Shown here one piece after another: positions 17,066 to 26,445 of a stretch of DNA of 64,000 nucleotides (within the stretch, counting starts at the first letter, position 1; the number at the start of each line of letters is the position of its first letter). This DNA is from Abditibacterium sp. (GTDB taxonomy: Bacteria; Armatimonadota; Abditibacteriia; Abditibacteriales; Abditibacteriaceae): NCBI GenBank assembly GCA_030448265.1, contig JAUJNG010000001.1:338490-402489 (forward strand), in the 5' to 3' direction. The notes beneath the pieces are model-generated. The model worked only from the letters and a program-made list of their open reading frames with translations. It had not been told where the DNA came from and made no database searches. A program made the position numbers and the translations under genes.

Positions 17066-19624
17066 ATGAATTTCTTGAATCTCTCGTCTCCCCGCCGCAG
17101 GTATTGGCCGCGCTTTGTGTTGCCGACCTTCTTGTTTTTGTCGCCTCACTTCGCCTGCGCCGCAGAACCGGAGCGCGCGGCTGCTCCGATGGCTGGCCTC
17201 ACGGCCAGCGTCGAAACCGGACACCCCGTTCATGTCATCGTGCCAGGCGGTGAAAACAAACTCGCCCTCGTTTTGAAAAACGACACCGCGCAGCCGGTCG
17301 CGGCCACGCTGCACCTGCGCGTCGAGTCGTTCGACGGGAGCGCCCAGACCGAAGCCGTGCCGGTGCGGATTCCCGCGCGGGGCACAATGCGCCACGCCTT
17401 TTCGAAGAAGCTGCTGGGGTCGCTTGGCATCAAGTGGGTCGAATGGCAGTTGGAGCAAGGCGGGCAAAAGAGCGCGGCGCAAAAGCAGTCATTCGTCTAC
17501 ATGAAGCCGAGCGGCCCGACGCCAGGGCGCTCCGAGGGCTTTTTGTTCGGCATCGCCTACGGCGCCTCGCCCGACAACCGCAGCGAGAAAGCCGCGCTGG
17601 CTTCGGCTCTGGCGGGTGTCAAAGTGGTTCGCACCGGCGTCTCGTGGGGCGCGACGCAGCCCAAAGAGGGCGAGTGGAAGTGGGACTTTGGCGACCGCAT
17701 CTTTGAAGTCCACGAGAAGCAGAACATCGAAGTGCAGTTGATCGTGGGCGGCGGCCCCGCCTGGGCCGTTTCGCGGACGCCAGGACCGGAGGAAAACGCC
17801 GGACGCATCCCGCCGCGCCTCGACGCCTGGCGCCCCTGGATTTCGGCGCAGGCCAAACGCTACGGCGACCGCGTGCGCTTCTGGGAAATCTGGAACGAGC
17901 CGGACATCGGCTTCTTCCAGGGCACCACCGCCGAATACCTCGCGTTGCAGCGCGCCGCCTTCGAGGAAATCAAGAAGGTCACTCCCCAAACCACAGTGAT
18001 GACGGGCGGCTTCACCAGCCTCAACCATCACGGGATCAAAAAGGAGATGCTCGAAACCGTGCTGCGCGACGGCCAGGATGCTTTCGAGATGCTGGCCTAC
18101 CACAAGCACGGCCCGTTTCCCGAATTCGCGCGCGAGATGGACACCCAGTTGCTGCCCTTGATGAGAAAGCACGACGCGCTGGACAAGCCGCTTTACTTCA
18201 CCGAGACGGCAATGGACACCCGCTACGGCGAGCAGCACCAAGCCGCGACGCTGGTTAAAAAAGTCGCGTTGGCATGGTCGCGCGGCGCCCGCGCTTACAC
18301 CTGGTTCAATCTGCACGACGACCGGCGCAGCGAGGGCGACCCGCGACGGCCAGGCTACACCTACGGCCTGCTCACGCGCGACGGACAGCCCAAAGCGGTT
18401 TACGCCGCCTACAACGCCCTCACCGCCGCGCTGCGCGACAAGAAGTTCGTCAAACAGTTGGCGCTGCCCGCCGGACAGTGGGGCTTTTTGTTCCAGGACG
18501 AGGCCGAACAGGTCATCGTGGCCTGGAACGAGGACGCGGCGCAGAGCGGCTCGCATCTGGTGCTGGAAACCGACGCCACAGCAGTCGCGGCGCGCGACAT
18601 GATGGGCAACGAGGGAAGCAGGGGGCTGGTGGCGAATCGCGCGCTGCTGCAAATCGGCGAGACGCCGCATTATCTGGTGCTGCGCGGCGCGCGGCGCGAG
18701 CCGAAACTGGCGGGCGCTTTAGCGGCGCCGTCGGGAACTTTCAACGCCATCCCTGGCCAAACGCTGCAAATCGGGACTGAATTGAGCAATCCGCTGCCAA
18801 CAGCGCAGAACTTCGCCGTGGCGTGGAGCCTGCCGCAAGCGTTGGGCGGCGGCACGGGGCAGCGCACGGTCGCGGTGGCGCCGCAAAGCCGCGTGCGCGT
18901 GCCCATCGCGGTGCCGGTGCCTGCCGCTTTGAAGGCGAAATATGGCGATGTCGAAATGGTGGCGGTGCGCTACGAGGTCGCGGGCACGCCGTGGAACGGC
19001 ACACTGCGAGTTCCGGTGACCGCCGGTGTGGTGATGATCCCGCGCGGCGACTTCGGACAGTGGACGTTCAGCCTCGAACGCCAGGAGCAGGTCATCAACC
19101 TGCGCGAAGCCGATCCCAACTCCGACCACCTGCTGTGGAAGGGCCGCGACGACCTGAATGCCAAAGTGTGGCTGGCCCACGACGGTCAGGCGTTGAAATT
19201 AAAAGTCCTCGTCGTTGATGACATCGCTTCAGCAGCGACCGGCGAGAAACCGTGGGAGGGCGACAGCGTGCAGTTCGCGCTGCAAGGCCCAGGACAAACC
19301 GGCGCCTGGCAAGTGGCTCTGTCCGATGTGAACGGCCAGCCAAGGGCGCAAGTCGTGGAAACGCCGCAGGGCCTTCAGGCGCAGGCGAAGGACATCGGCC
19401 TCAAGATCGAGCGCAAGGACGCCCAGCGCACCTACGAAGTGACGCTGCCCGATGCGAAGTTTGGTCTGACGCCTCAAGTTCTGTCGCAGGGCGTGCGCTT
19501 CAACCTGCTGGTCAACGACAACGACGGCGCGGGCCGCAAGGGCTGGCTGCAAATCGCGCCTGGCCTGGGCCGCGAATTTGACCCGACCTCGTTCCCCTTG
19601 CTGGTGAGCCAGCCCGCGAAATGA
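17066..19624 (+). CDS. secreted GH39-like glycosidase A1 with CBM9-like C-terminus
   Basis: An 852-aa protein when started at ATG 17066, which opens a signal peptide (PRRRYWPRFVLPTFLFL... cleaved near HFACA). An N-terminal beta-sandwich of ~140 residues is followed by a TIM barrel with RFWEIWNEPDIGF (acid/base Glu278) and PLYFTETAMD (nucleophile Glu380), the GH39/clan GH-A pattern. A short beta-domain and a CBM9-like domain follow (DHLLWKGRDDLNAKVWLAHD, WEGDSVQFALQGPG). GH39 members act on xylose- or iduronate-containing glycans; with sulfatases nearby an iduronidase-like role is possible but unproven. The stop overlaps the next start (ATGA). The long 5' leader carries the conserved hairpin. 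Confidence 0.7.
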   Translation: MNFLNLSSPRRRYWPRFVLPTFLFLSPHFACAAEPERAAAPMAGLTASVETGHPVHVIVPGGENKLALVLKNDTAQPVAATLHLRVESFDGSAQTEAVPVRIPARGTMRHAFSKKLLGSLGIKWVEWQLEQGGQKSAAQKQSFVYMKPSGPTPGRSEGFLFGIAYGASPDNRSEKAALASALAGVKVVRTGVSWGATQPKEGEWKWDFGDRIFEVHEKQNIEVQLIVGGGPAWAVSRTPGPEENAGRIPPRLDAWRPWISAQAKRYGDRVRFWEIWNEPDIGFFQGTTAEYLALQRAAFEEIKKVTPQTTVMTGGFTSLNHHGIKKEMLETVLRDGQDAFEMLAYHKHGPFPEFAREMDTQLLPLMRKHDALDKPLYFTETAMDTRYGEQHQAATLVKKVALAWSRGARAYTWFNLHDDRRSEGDPRRPGYTYGLLTRDGQPKAVYAAYNALTAALRDKKFVKQLALPAGQWGFLFQDEAEQVIVAWNEDAAQSGSHLVLETDATAVAARDMMGNEGSRGLVANRALLQIGETPHYLVLRGARREPKLAGALAAPSGTFNAIPGQTLQIGTELSNPLPTAQNFAVAWSLPQALGGGTGQRTVAVAPQSRVRVPIAVPVPAALKAKYGDVEMVAVRYEVAGTPWNGTLRVPVTAGVVMIPRGDFGQWTFSLERQEQVINLREADPNSDHLLWKGRDDLNAKVWLAHDGQALKLKVLVVDDIASAATGEKPWEGDSVQFALQGPGQTGAWQVALSDVNGQPRAQVVETPQGLQAQAKDIGLKIERKDAQRTYEVTLPDAKFGLTPQVLSQGVRFNLLVNDNDGAGRKGWLQIAPGLGREFDPTSFPLLVSQPAK

Positions 19625-22266
19625 AAAACACCATGAAAATTCTCAACCTCTCCGCTCCAGCCGCGCTGCTGCCGCTCGTGATGGCGGCGACGGGCGGCAT
19701 CGCCTGCGCGCAAAAAGCGCCCGCGCCCGCCGCGCCAGGTCAAACGCGCGCCGCTTCCGCGCTGGAACAGGTCACGGCCTCAGTCGAAACCGGCGACGAA
19801 ATCCGTTTCGTGCGCCCCAACGAATTGAACAAAGCCGTGCTGGTCTTGAAAAACACGGGCAAAACGCCGGTGCGCGCCCAACTTTCTTTTGGCCTCAAGG
19901 AACGCTCCAACGCTTCGGTGCCGCTCGCGTCGGCGGGCCAGATCGAGATTGCAGCGGGCGGCGAGATGCGTCAGCCGTTGACCGCGCAGCAAATCGGGCC
20001 GCGTCTGGGCATCAAATATGTGGACTGGCAACTGTCGCAGGGCGGGCAGAGCGCGAGCGGGCACGCTTCGTTCGCGGTGTTGAATCCCGTCGGCGTTACG
20101 CCTGGCGTGCAGGAGGGGCGTTTCATCTTTGGCAACGCGGGTGTGCGCGGCTACTGGCCGTTGGAGTTGAAAGAAAGCCTGATTCGCGCGGCGACGATGG
20201 TGGGCGCGGAGTCGCTGCGAACCGGCTCCGACTGGCGCATTTTGCAGCCCGCGCCGAACGAATATAAATGGGCGGGCGAGGACGAGATGGTGGCGCTGAC
20301 CGCAAAATACGGCGCGCAGGTGCAGTATCTGTTCGCTTACGGCGGCGCGGAGTGGACGAAAAGCCCCGAAACGCTGCTCCGCGTCGCGCAGAACAAGGAC
20401 GAAAAATCCCAGTGGCGCTACCCGCCGCGTCTGGAACCCTGGCGCAATTGGGCGCGCACGCTGGCCACGCGCTATAAAGGCCAGATTCGCTACTACGAGA
20501 TCTGGAACGAGCCGGACATCGCGTTCTTTAAGGGCACGGCAGAGCAGTATCTGGAACTGCTCAAGGCAGCCCATCAGGAAATTAAAGCGGTCGATCCAAA
20601 CGCCATCGTGCTGACCGGCGGCTTCACCAGCGTGAACCACCATAGCTACAAGCGCGACCTTCACGAACTCACGCTCCGCGAAGGCCAGCCCTTCTTCGAC
20701 CTGCACGCTTACCATCGCCACGGCGCTTTCGCGCAACTCCAGCAGGAAGTGGATGACCAACTCATTCCGCTGCGCCAGAAGTTTGGCGTGAAGGAGCCGC
20801 TCTACTTCAACGAGACGGCGATGGGCCGCGAATACGAGCGCGAGTATGAAATGGCCGTCGAAGTGCCCAAGCGACTCGCCTTCGTCTGGTCGCGCGGCGC
20901 GGTAGGCTATCACTACTTCACGATCTGGGCGCGGAAGGACGAAGCCTCGTCGGCGACGAACTACCGGATGTTGAACCACGACTTTTCGCCGCGTCCGGCG
21001 TGGGTGGCCTACAACGAGATGTCGCGCGTGCTGCGGGGCCGCCAGTTCTCGCACGAGTTGAAGCTGGGCGCGGGACGCTGGGGCTTCGCCTTCGGTGGCA
21101 AAGGCGACTTCGCGGGCGATGACGCCAACGACTATGCGCTCGTCGCCTGGACGGAAGACGCCGCTTCAGCCGACGCGCCCACGGTGCTGAACGTAGGGGC
21201 GGGCGCGACGGCGCGCGTCGTGGATTTGATGGGCAACAGCACGCCCGTCCCAGTGAGTGCGGGTCGCCTGGTGTTCAACGTGCGGCGCGAACCGCAATAT
21301 CTGGTGATTGACAACGCCGCGACCAGACCGATGCCGCAGGGCGCGCTGCTCGAAGTGGAGCGGCCTGGAGCCGTGGTGCCAGGCGGCGCGCAGACCTTGC
21401 GGGTGCGGCTTCGCAACCCGCTCGACACGCCCCAAAGCGTGCGATTGACGTGGAAGGTGCCCGCACCGCTCTCCTCAAGCGCGCCGCTCACCTGGGAGCA
21501 ACGCATTCCCGCCAACGGCGAGGCCACCGCGACGCTGCCGATCTCGCTGCCGGTGGGAACGCAAAGCAGCACCGCGCCGCAACAGGTGACGGCGACTTAC
21601 AGCGTGGGCGACACCGCGCTGAGGGCCGAAGCCGCGATTCCGGTTCTGACGGGCGTTCGCATTCCGGCGGGCGATTTCGGAGCGCGTCCCGCCGACTTTT
21701 CGCTGCAAAGCGCGGGCGATGTGGTGAACACCAACGACATCGACCCGCAGACCATGCACCTGACGTGGAAAGGCCCGCAGGATTTGAGCGCGCGAGCGTG
21801 GCTGGGACGCGGCCAAAACGCGCTGCGATTGCGCTTTGAAGTGCGCGACGACGCGGCGCGCCAACCTTACGCGGGCAAGGAGATGTGGCAGGGCGACAGC
21901 ATTCAGATGGCGCTCGCCGTGCCAGGACAGGACGGCTCGTTCGAGATCGGTCTGGCGCGCGGCGACAACGGGCGCTCCGCCGTGCATTCGTGGAGCAGCC
22001 CGCGCGGTTTCAAGGGCGGCGAGATCGTCAGCGCCGTCAAGCTGCAAACGCAGCGTCAGGGCGACCTCACCATCTACGAGGCGACGCTGCCTTATGCAGC
22101 GCTGGGCCTGAGCGATGAGCAGTTGAAGCAGGGTGTTCGCTTCTCCTTCGTGGTCAACGATCTCGACGACGCGAAAGCGACGGCGCGTGAAGGCTATCTC
22201 CGCCTCAGCGACGGCTTGGCGACGCAAAAGGACACGCTGCGCTTCCCGACGGTCGTCCTCGACTGA
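19621..22266 (+). CDS. secreted GH39-like glycosidase A2 with CBM9-like C-terminus
   Basis: An 881-aa paralogue of the preceding gene, coupled to it by ATGA. The signal peptide is MKILNLSAPAALLPLVMAA...IACAQ; two in-frame ATGs (19621 and 19633) lie close together. The beta-sandwich contains QIGPRLGIKYVDWQLSQGGQ. The barrel has YYEIWNEPDIAF (Glu297 acid/base) and LYFNETAMG (Glu398 nucleophile). The C-terminal CBM9-like domain has DLSARAWLGRGQNALRLRFE and MWQGDSIQMALAVPGQD. Its N-terminal domain and CBM9-like end are much closer to the gene at 28984 than its barrel is, pointing to recent duplication or gene conversion. Substrate unknown. Confidence 0.7.
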   Translation: MKNTMKILNLSAPAALLPLVMAATGGIACAQKAPAPAAPGQTRAASALEQVTASVETGDEIRFVRPNELNKAVLVLKNTGKTPVRAQLSFGLKERSNASVPLASAGQIEIAAGGEMRQPLTAQQIGPRLGIKYVDWQLSQGGQSASGHASFAVLNPVGVTPGVQEGRFIFGNAGVRGYWPLELKESLIRAATMVGAESLRTGSDWRILQPAPNEYKWAGEDEMVALTAKYGAQVQYLFAYGGAEWTKSPETLLRVAQNKDEKSQWRYPPRLEPWRNWARTLATRYKGQIRYYEIWNEPDIAFFKGTAEQYLELLKAAHQEIKAVDPNAIVLTGGFTSVNHHSYKRDLHELTLREGQPFFDLHAYHRHGAFAQLQQEVDDQLIPLRQKFGVKEPLYFNETAMGREYEREYEMAVEVPKRLAFVWSRGAVGYHYFTIWARKDEASSATNYRMLNHDFSPRPAWVAYNEMSRVLRGRQFSHELKLGAGRWGFAFGGKGDFAGDDANDYALVAWTEDAASADAPTVLNVGAGATARVVDLMGNSTPVPVSAGRLVFNVRREPQYLVIDNAATRPMPQGALLEVERPGAVVPGGAQTLRVRLRNPLDTPQSVRLTWKVPAPLSSSAPLTWEQRIPANGEATATLPISLPVGTQSSTAPQQVTATYSVGDTALRAEAAIPVLTGVRIPAGDFGARPADFSLQSAGDVVNTNDIDPQTMHLTWKGPQDLSARAWLGRGQNALRLRFEVRDDAARQPYAGKEMWQGDSIQMALAVPGQDGSFEIGLARGDNGRSAVHSWSSPRGFKGGEIVSAVKLQTQRQGDLTIYEATLPYAALGLSDEQLKQGVRFSFVVNDLDDAKATAREGYLRLSDGLATQKDTLRFPTVVLD

Positions 22267-22283
22267 TCCGGCACAGCAACCCG

Positions 22284-23414
22284 ATGTTTCTGCTTGACCA
22301 CGACGCACTCGACCAGGCTCGCCGGCATCTTCCCGAAGATTCTCCGGCAGTGGAGCGGCTGCGCGCCGACGCGAGAGCCGCGCTGGGGCAGCCGCTCCAC
22401 AGCGTGCTGGATAAGCCGGTCGTGCCGCCCAGTGGCGACAAGCACGATTATTTCAGCCTGGGACGCTACTGGTGGCCGAATCCCGAAACGGCGGACGGTC
22501 TTCCCTACGTCCGGCGCGACGGCCAGACCAATCCCAGCACCGATCAGGGCGACAGCGTGGCGCTGGGCGGGTTCGCCAGGGGTGTCGAAACGCTGACGCT
22601 GGCCGCCTTTTTCGAGGGTAACCACGGTTATGCCGAAAACGCGGCGCGGCGCATCCGCACCTGGTTTTTGGCGCCCGAAACCCGCATGAACCCGCATCTG
22701 AACTATGCACAGGCCATCCCAGGCATTTGCGAGGGACGCGGCATCGGCATCATCGACACCGTGACGCTGCGGTTCCTGCCGGACATGGCGCATCTGCTCG
22801 CGCAGATGGGCGCGTTGTCATCGAGTGAAATTGAGGCTCTGCAACACTGGTTTGCCGCTTACGCGCAGTGGCTGCTCACTTCGGAAAACGGGCTGAACGA
22901 GGCAGGACAGCACAACAATCACGGCAGTTGGTTCGACGCTCAAGCGGCGTTGTTCTCGCTGTTCGCCGCACAAAGCGAGACTGCGGCGGCGATTTTAAGC
23001 GACGTTCCAGAGCGCCGTTTCAAACCGCAGATCGCGCCCGACGGCTCGCTGCCGTTTGAACTGGCGCGCACCCGCTCCTACTCTTACACGCACTACAATC
23101 TGGGCGCCCTCGCGGATTGTGCTGCCTTAGCCCAACGGGTCGGCAAAGACCTGTGGAATTGGGCCGATGAGCAAGGCCGCAGCCTACGCGCCGTTTTTGA
23201 ATGGTGCCTGCCCTACGGCGGCGGCTACGACCCAGAAATCTGGCCGCATCCCCAAATCACGCCGGACGGCGGGGAGCGGCTGCGGACTCAACTGCGCCGC
23301 GCCCAACGGGTTTACGGCGCCGATGGCCTCGATCCCCAACGGTTTGCGGGGCATGAAGACGAGCGCTGGAACCTGCTTTATCCGGTTCCTGCCTCAGTAA
23401 GGAACTCACCATGA
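22284..23414 (+). CDS. alginate-lyase-family (PL5-like) protein
   Basis: A 376-aa all-helical protein matching the alginate lyase domain (alpha/alpha toroid). Diagnostic segments: KHDYFSLGRYWWPNP (residues ~53-67), the catalytic-site block NNHGSWFDAQ (211-220) and ELARTRSYSYTHYNLGAL. Family members cut uronic-acid polysaccharides by beta-elimination. There is no signal peptide from this start (MFLLDHDALDQ), so it either acts on imported oligosaccharides or the start is misplaced; no upstream in-frame start with a hydrophobic leader is evident in the 17-nt gap. The stop overlaps the sulfatase start (ATGA). Confidence 0.75.
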   Translation: MFLLDHDALDQARRHLPEDSPAVERLRADARAALGQPLHSVLDKPVVPPSGDKHDYFSLGRYWWPNPETADGLPYVRRDGQTNPSTDQGDSVALGGFARGVETLTLAAFFEGNHGYAENAARRIRTWFLAPETRMNPHLNYAQAIPGICEGRGIGIIDTVTLRFLPDMAHLLAQMGALSSSEIEALQHWFAAYAQWLLTSENGLNEAGQHNNHGSWFDAQAALFSLFAAQSETAAAILSDVPERRFKPQIAPDGSLPFELARTRSYSYTHYNLGALADCAALAQRVGKDLWNWADEQGRSLRAVFEWCLPYGGGYDPEIWPHPQITPDGGERLRTQLRRAQRVYGADGLDPQRFAGHEDERWNLLYPVPASVRNSP

Positions 23415-24853
23415 AAAGGTCTCTCACCACAGCCGAAAGGGGGCCAACAACTTCAATCAATCGCCGCCGTTTTCTGGGCGGGAGCGCCGGTTTCGCCGCA
23501 GGATTGATGCTCGGCGGTCTCTCCGCTCGCGGACTGGCTCAAATCAAATCTGATTCGCGTCGGGGTGGACGCCAGCCCAACATCCTGCTCATCACGGCGG
23601 ACGATCTGGGCATTCAACTTTCGTGCTATGGCTTCGGGCAAATCCAGACGCCGCATCTCGACGCTCTAGCGGCCCAGGGCACACGCTTCGCCAACGCTTA
23701 CGTGACGCAGCCTTCGTGCAGCCCGTCGCGCTCCTCGATTTTCACCGGACTTTACCCGCACCAGAACGGGCAACTTGGCCTTTCGCATCGCGGCTTTCGG
23801 ATGCATAAAGGCTTGACCCAGAAGGCGTTTCCCACGCTGCTCAAAGCGGCAGGCTATCGTTCCGGCGTGCTGGGCAAGATTCACGTTGACCGCGACGAGC
23901 GTTTCGACTTCGACTGGCGGCCCGACTACAAAAAGATGCTCGAAGGCGAATCGCGCAACGTTCAGGCGATGGCCGCCGAGGGCGGCAAGTGGATGCGCGA
24001 AGGCGGCGACCAGCCGTTCCTGCTGATGATGAACTACCTCGACCCGCACGATCCTTTGCTGCCCCAGTTCAACGGGCTGCCCCGCGAGGTGATTCAAGCC
24101 AAGGACGTGAAACCGTTGCCCTGGGCCGGTGGCAAGCAGGATGAGAAGTTGAACGAGCGCACCGCCGACTTCTTCAACTGCGTCAAGCGGCTCGACGAGG
24201 GCATCGGCCTGTTGATGGCCGAACTGGAAAAGTCCGGTCTGGCGGACAACACCGTCGTGATTTTCCTGGGCGATCACGGCGCGCCGTTCACGCGCGGCAA
24301 GCTCGAATGCTATGAGAGCGGGCTTCAGGTGCCGTTTCTGGTGCGGATGCCCCGCGCACCGCGCAATCAGGTGCGCGAAGAGTTCATCTCGACCGTGGAC
24401 ATCGTGCCGACGCTGCTCGACATCGCGGGCGTTCCAGGCAGTGCCATGGCTCAGGGCGTCACCGGACGCTCGCTCGCGCCCATAGTGCGCGGGGAAAAGG
24501 TGAGGAATTGGCGCACCCAGGTCTTCGGCGAGATGAATTTTCACGGCCCAAACGTGTTGCGCCCGATGCGTAGCGTGCGCGAAGGCCGCTGGAAGCTCAT
24601 CCACAACATCGAGCCGACCGACCGCGCGACATGGCTGCTCTTTGATCTGCAAAACGATCCCTACGAACGCACCAACCTCGCCGGCCAACCCCAACACGTC
24701 GCAACCTTGAAGCGGCTGCAAAACGCGCTGCTGTCGTGGCGCCAACAGACGGGTGATCCCATTCTCGACCCCAAAATTCTGGCACAGTGGCAGGCCTCGC
24801 ACCAGAAGTGGAAGGAGAAAAACGTCATCCCGACGGAAGATCAAATCGCATGA
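23411..24853 (+). CDS. Tat-exported Cys-type sulfatase (S1 family)
   Basis: A 480-aa sulfatase. A Tat signal (NRRRFLGGSAGFAAGLML) precedes the alkaline-phosphatase-fold domain. Metal residues are seen in ITADDLG (Asp64, Asp65), and the nucleophile motif CSPSRSSIFTG gives Cys103, which must be oxidised to formylglycine. FLGDHGAPF is the second metal site. S1 sulfatases hydrolyse sulfate esters on carbohydrates. It is most like the sulfatase at 35009 (same PSCSPSRSSI, LYPHQNG and GDHGAPF blocks). It closes module A, and a GH39 fragment starts 26 nt after its stop. Confidence 0.85.
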   Translation: MKRSLTTAERGPTTSINRRRFLGGSAGFAAGLMLGGLSARGLAQIKSDSRRGGRQPNILLITADDLGIQLSCYGFGQIQTPHLDALAAQGTRFANAYVTQPSCSPSRSSIFTGLYPHQNGQLGLSHRGFRMHKGLTQKAFPTLLKAAGYRSGVLGKIHVDRDERFDFDWRPDYKKMLEGESRNVQAMAAEGGKWMREGGDQPFLLMMNYLDPHDPLLPQFNGLPREVIQAKDVKPLPWAGGKQDEKLNERTADFFNCVKRLDEGIGLLMAELEKSGLADNTVVIFLGDHGAPFTRGKLECYESGLQVPFLVRMPRAPRNQVREEFISTVDIVPTLLDIAGVPGSAMAQGVTGRSLAPIVRGEKVRNWRTQVFGEMNFHGPNVLRPMRSVREGRWKLIHNIEPTDRATWLLFDLQNDPYERTNLAGQPQHVATLKRLQNALLSWRQQTGDPILDPKILAQWQASHQKWKEKNVIPTEDQIA

Positions 24854-24879
24854 AAACTCCTCTCCCCATCCTCAGATAG

Positions 24880-24940
24880 ATTGGCCCGCGATTGGGCATC
24901 AAATTATGTGGACTGGCAACTCGCGCAGCGCGGCGTCCAG
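24880..24940 (+). pseudogene. fragment of a GH39-like gene (recombination scar)
   Basis: About 60 nt that closely match the N-terminal beta-domain coding sequence of the GH39-like genes (ATTGGCCCGCG.TTGGGCATC, then ATGTGGACTGGCAACTCGCGCA; compare 29343-29400, which encodes IGPRLGIKYVDWQLAQGGQ). An extra base breaks the frame (AAATTATG for AAATATG). It has no start or stop of its own. It lies exactly between modules A and B, so it is best read as the leftover edge of a duplication or deletion. Confidence 0.75.
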
Positions 24941-25007
24941 ATAGTGGGCGAGGGCGGGGAATGGCACTGACGCCAAATCTGCACAATCGAAGCAAAATCC
25001 CGCTATT

Positions 25008-25087
25008 GTGCACTTTATTGTGCAAGGTGCGAAAAAATAAGTGCACAAAAAATTCAATGTTTGAATTTTGTGCCTAATGGGTATAAT
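25008..25087 (+). promoter_or_regulatory. promoter and candidate GTGCAC operators of regulator B
   Basis: A consensus -10 TATAAT (25082-25087) lies 11 nt before the ATG at 25099, with TTTGAA (25060-25065) as a weak -35. GTGCAC occurs at 25008-25013 and 25041-25046, with variants TTGTGCAA (25018-25025) and TTGTGCC just before the -10. The -10 context GGGTATAATAGAA is identical to that at 13889. A shared operator class read by both regulators is the simplest view. Confidence 0.6.
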
Positions 25088-25098
25088 AGAACTACACC

Positions 25099-26328
25099 AT
25101 GAGCGCGAGTCTTTCTAATCTGGCCAGCCGAGAAATTCCAGAGGAAGCTAATGCCGTTGGCGGAGCGACGAGCGCCGTTACGGACGCCAGGCCACGGGCG
25201 CGCGTCGTGGCGCATCTCAGGCGAGGCATTGACCAGGGCCTTTGGGGGCCAGGACAGCGGTTGCCTTCGATGCAGGCGTTATCGGAAGAGTTGCAGGTGA
25301 ACCGCCGCACGGTGCGTAGCGCCATCGAACGGTTGAACGAAGAGGGAATCATCCGCTCCAACGGGGGCCGGATGCACATCGTGACTGCGGACACCAATGC
25401 GTCGGGTGGCGTGCAGCCGTCGCTGATGCAGCACACCATCGCGGTGCTAACGCGCAACGTTGACTTTCCCAAGAGCCAGCACCGGCAGACCGGCTGGGTC
25501 GAGTTCATCGCGCAGGGCGCGGTGGAAGCGGTCAGAGGAACCGGCCTGCACGCCATGCTGCTGCAACCGCAGCGGTTGTTGCAGGAGGGGATGGAACTGC
25601 TGGCGTCGGCGCCGCCGCGCGGCGTGGTGCTGACCGACATCTATGCCATGCAGGAGGAGATCGGCGAGTTGGTGGCTACGCTGCGGCGCAGTGGCATTCC
25701 TTTCGTGGCTTATGGCAACGCGCCCGATATGGGCTGCGATCTGGTGCTGTCCGACCACCGCGAGGGCAGCTACCAGCTCACCAAGTGGCTGCTGGCGCGA
25801 GGGCGGCACCGCATCGTCAACACCCGTCCCCAAGCCACACAGGGTTACTGGTTTCCCCTGCGCCGCCAGGGATACGAACAGGCGATGCGCGAGGCCGGTC
25901 TGGAGCCTTTGCCCGATGTGGAAGTGCCACGTGAAGTGCCGCACGAATCGACTATTCAGGAGGACGATTTCGACTACACCGCGCGATGCTGCGTCGGCTT
26001 TTTGATCGAGGCGCTTTCGGGCGACGAGGCCTGCGACGCTTTGCTCACGGCAAGCGATGGCTATATGTTTCCCCTGGCACGCGCCTGCCGCTTGCTGGGC
26101 CGCGAGCCGAACCGCGACGTGGACATCGTGGGCTACGATAACTACTGGCGCGACGTGCATATGCGCCGCTTTGAAGCCTTCGAGCCTCTCGCAACGGTGG
26201 ACAAGAACAACCAGCAGATGGGCCGCGAACTGGTGCAGTTATTGAGCGACCGCATCGCCGGCAACCTGCCGCCGGAGCCGCAGCGCCGCGTCGTGGCGCC
26301 CCGTTTGGTGGTTACGCAAAGCGACTAA
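25099..26328 (+). CDS. GntR/LacI-type (AraR-like) sugar-responsive repressor B
   Basis: A 409-aa paralogue of the regulator at 13906. It has a GntR winged helix ([20 protein letters not shown], wing RSNGGRMHIVTA) and a LacI-type sensor domain with the same blocks ([33 protein letters not shown]). The recognition helix is unchanged relative to regulator A, while part of the sensor surface differs (for example the insertion EVPHE before STIQEDDFD), suggesting same DNA sites but different sugar ligands. Some ~120-nt stretches of the two genes are nearly identical, so the duplication is recent or under gene conversion. It heads module B. Confidence 0.85.
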   Translation: MSASLSNLASREIPEEANAVGGATSAVTDARPRARVVAHLRRGIDQGLWGPGQRLPSMQALSEELQVNRRTVRSAIERLNEEGIIRSNGGRMHIVTADTNASGGVQPSLMQHTIAVLTRNVDFPKSQHRQTGWVEFIAQGAVEAVRGTGLHAMLLQPQRLLQEGMELLASAPPRGVVLTDIYAMQEEIGELVATLRRSGIPFVAYGNAPDMGCDLVLSDHREGSYQLTKWLLARGRHRIVNTRPQATQGYWFPLRRQGYEQAMREAGLEPLPDVEVPREVPHESTIQEDDFDYTARCCVGFLIEALSGDEACDALLTASDGYMFPLARACRLLGREPNRDVDIVGYDNYWRDVHMRRFEAFEPLATVDKNNQQMGRELVQLLSDRIAGNLPPEPQRRVVAPRLVVTQSD

Positions 26329-26445
26329 CGTCAAGTGGAGCGTGAACACCGCTGCCGTAGCTCCCAACGTCTCGCTGTGAGATATTGAGGGGTCAATTCA
26401 TTAGCGATCCACCAAAGGTGGTTCCAGCCGAGAAGGAAATTTCTT

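Noticed and set aside
22267-22283. Upstream leader for the alginate-lyase-like protein
   Set aside because: The gap is 17 nt and the preceding frame is inside the GH39-like gene; no hydrophobic leader can be built from it.
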